A stretch of 15,052 bases of DNA from JAGVPT01 sp963843065 (GTDB lineage: Bacteria > Bacteroidota > Ignavibacteria > UBA10030 > UBA8401): contig CAWJKX010000085.1 in the NCBI GenBank assembly GCA_963843065.1, positions 1 through 15,052 on the forward strand, given 5' to 3'. Below the pieces are notes generated by a model, which did not search any database, had not been told where the DNA came from, and saw nothing but the letters and a program-made list of their open reading frames with translations. Position numbers and translations under genes: made by a program. How positions within the stretch are numbered: the first letter of the stretch is position 1; each line of letters opens with the position of its first letter. Of this stretch, positions 14,893-15,052 are shown piece by piece.

Positions 14893-15052
14893 TTATTCTT
14901 TCGTAACCCGCCGTGCGTCGGGGGGAACATGGAGCGTCAACGGATCGACGGGGCCATTGAGTTGAAGATCATCGTAAAAGAGCGATACTGAAGAATGCAT
15001 TTTGTCCTGGATCAAACGGATCGATTGCAGCGCCGCATTCTATCACCACGAC
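14893..15052 (-). CDS. DUF4292 lipoprotein, second copy, C-terminal fragment (frameshifted)
   Basis: The last ~53 codons of a second DUF4292 copy, ending VTKE and cut off by the window edge. Reading back from the stop it matches the left copy through LFYDDLQLNGPVDPLTLHVPP. Further upstream one base is missing near 15039 (GATAGAATGCGG against GATAGAACTGCGG), so the outermost residues are out of frame. Confidence 0.65.

Larger units (their letters stand above)
12812..15052 (-). repeat. Right arm of large imperfect inverted repeat
   Basis: The inverted, diverged copy of 10575-12738, running to the end of the window. It contains ATPase start, arsR, promoter/operator, a longer unrelated spacer, envC with two single-base deletions, and the end of DUF4292 with one deletion. 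The join to the left copy lies within about 18 bases (12812-12829), where the forward ATPase sequence and the reverse complement of its own upstream part coincide. Confidence 0.9.

Noticed and set aside
10575..15052. Palindrome as a simple single-molecule amplification fold-back
   Set aside because: The arms differ by about 5% with silent-site bias, so one cannot be a fresh copy of the other. A fold-back would need two pre-existing variants.

Overview
The window looks like a contig from the Bacteroidota/Chlorobiota group, most likely an Ignavibacteria-type organism. This is an inference from gene content. The clues are a secreted CARDB/lamin-tail protein with an FlgD-like C-terminal Ig domain, a TPR lipoprotein - DUF4292 lipoprotein - EnvC cluster of the kind seen in that group, and a GlnD followed by MurI. 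GC is moderate, and there are no RNA genes, CRISPR arrays or transposases.

Layout. 1-~75: a minus-strand fragment of an M13-family metallopeptidase joined abruptly to the next gene. 59-3416: a large secreted lamin-tail protein split by a one-base frameshift near 1346-1353. 3417-3877: a repeat- and hairpin-rich spacer ending in a promoter. 3878-6524: GlnD, PII uridylyltransferase/uridylyl-removing enzyme, split by a one-base frameshift at about 5270. 6526-7335: MurI glutamate racemase, one base after glnD. 7353-7943: a convergent GNAT acetyltransferase. 7944-8249: spacer with a promoter. 8250-11999: TPR lipoprotein, DUF4292 lipoprotein and EnvC-like murein hydrolase activator, tightly packed as an envelope operon. 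12117-12874: an ArsR/SmtB-type metal sensor overlapping the start of a heavy-metal P-type ATPase.

The ATPase is cut after its first transmembrane segments because the sequence folds back on itself. From 12812 to the end the window is an inverted second copy of about 10575-12738, around a 73-base spacer (12739-12811). The copy contains the ATPase start, the ArsR gene, its promoter/operator, EnvC and the end of DUF4292. The arms are about 94-95% identical in arsR/ATPase. Most arsR differences are silent, so the copies diverged as working genes. The second copy also carries single-base deletions in envC and DUF4292 and a different arsR-envC spacer. The flip happens in an ~18-base shared sequence, which suits either a genuine inverted duplication or an artificial join of two strain variants. 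Together with the M13 chimera at the left end, I favour artificial or recent joins over an ancient functional palindrome, but the sequence alone cannot settle this.

How the genes work together. GlnD would sense nitrogen status through PII, and MurI supplies D-glutamate for peptidoglycan. The TPR/DUF4292/EnvC set is probably an outer-membrane and peptidoglycan maintenance unit. ArsR plus the P-type ATPase is a zinc/cadmium efflux switch with a recognisable operator and metal site.
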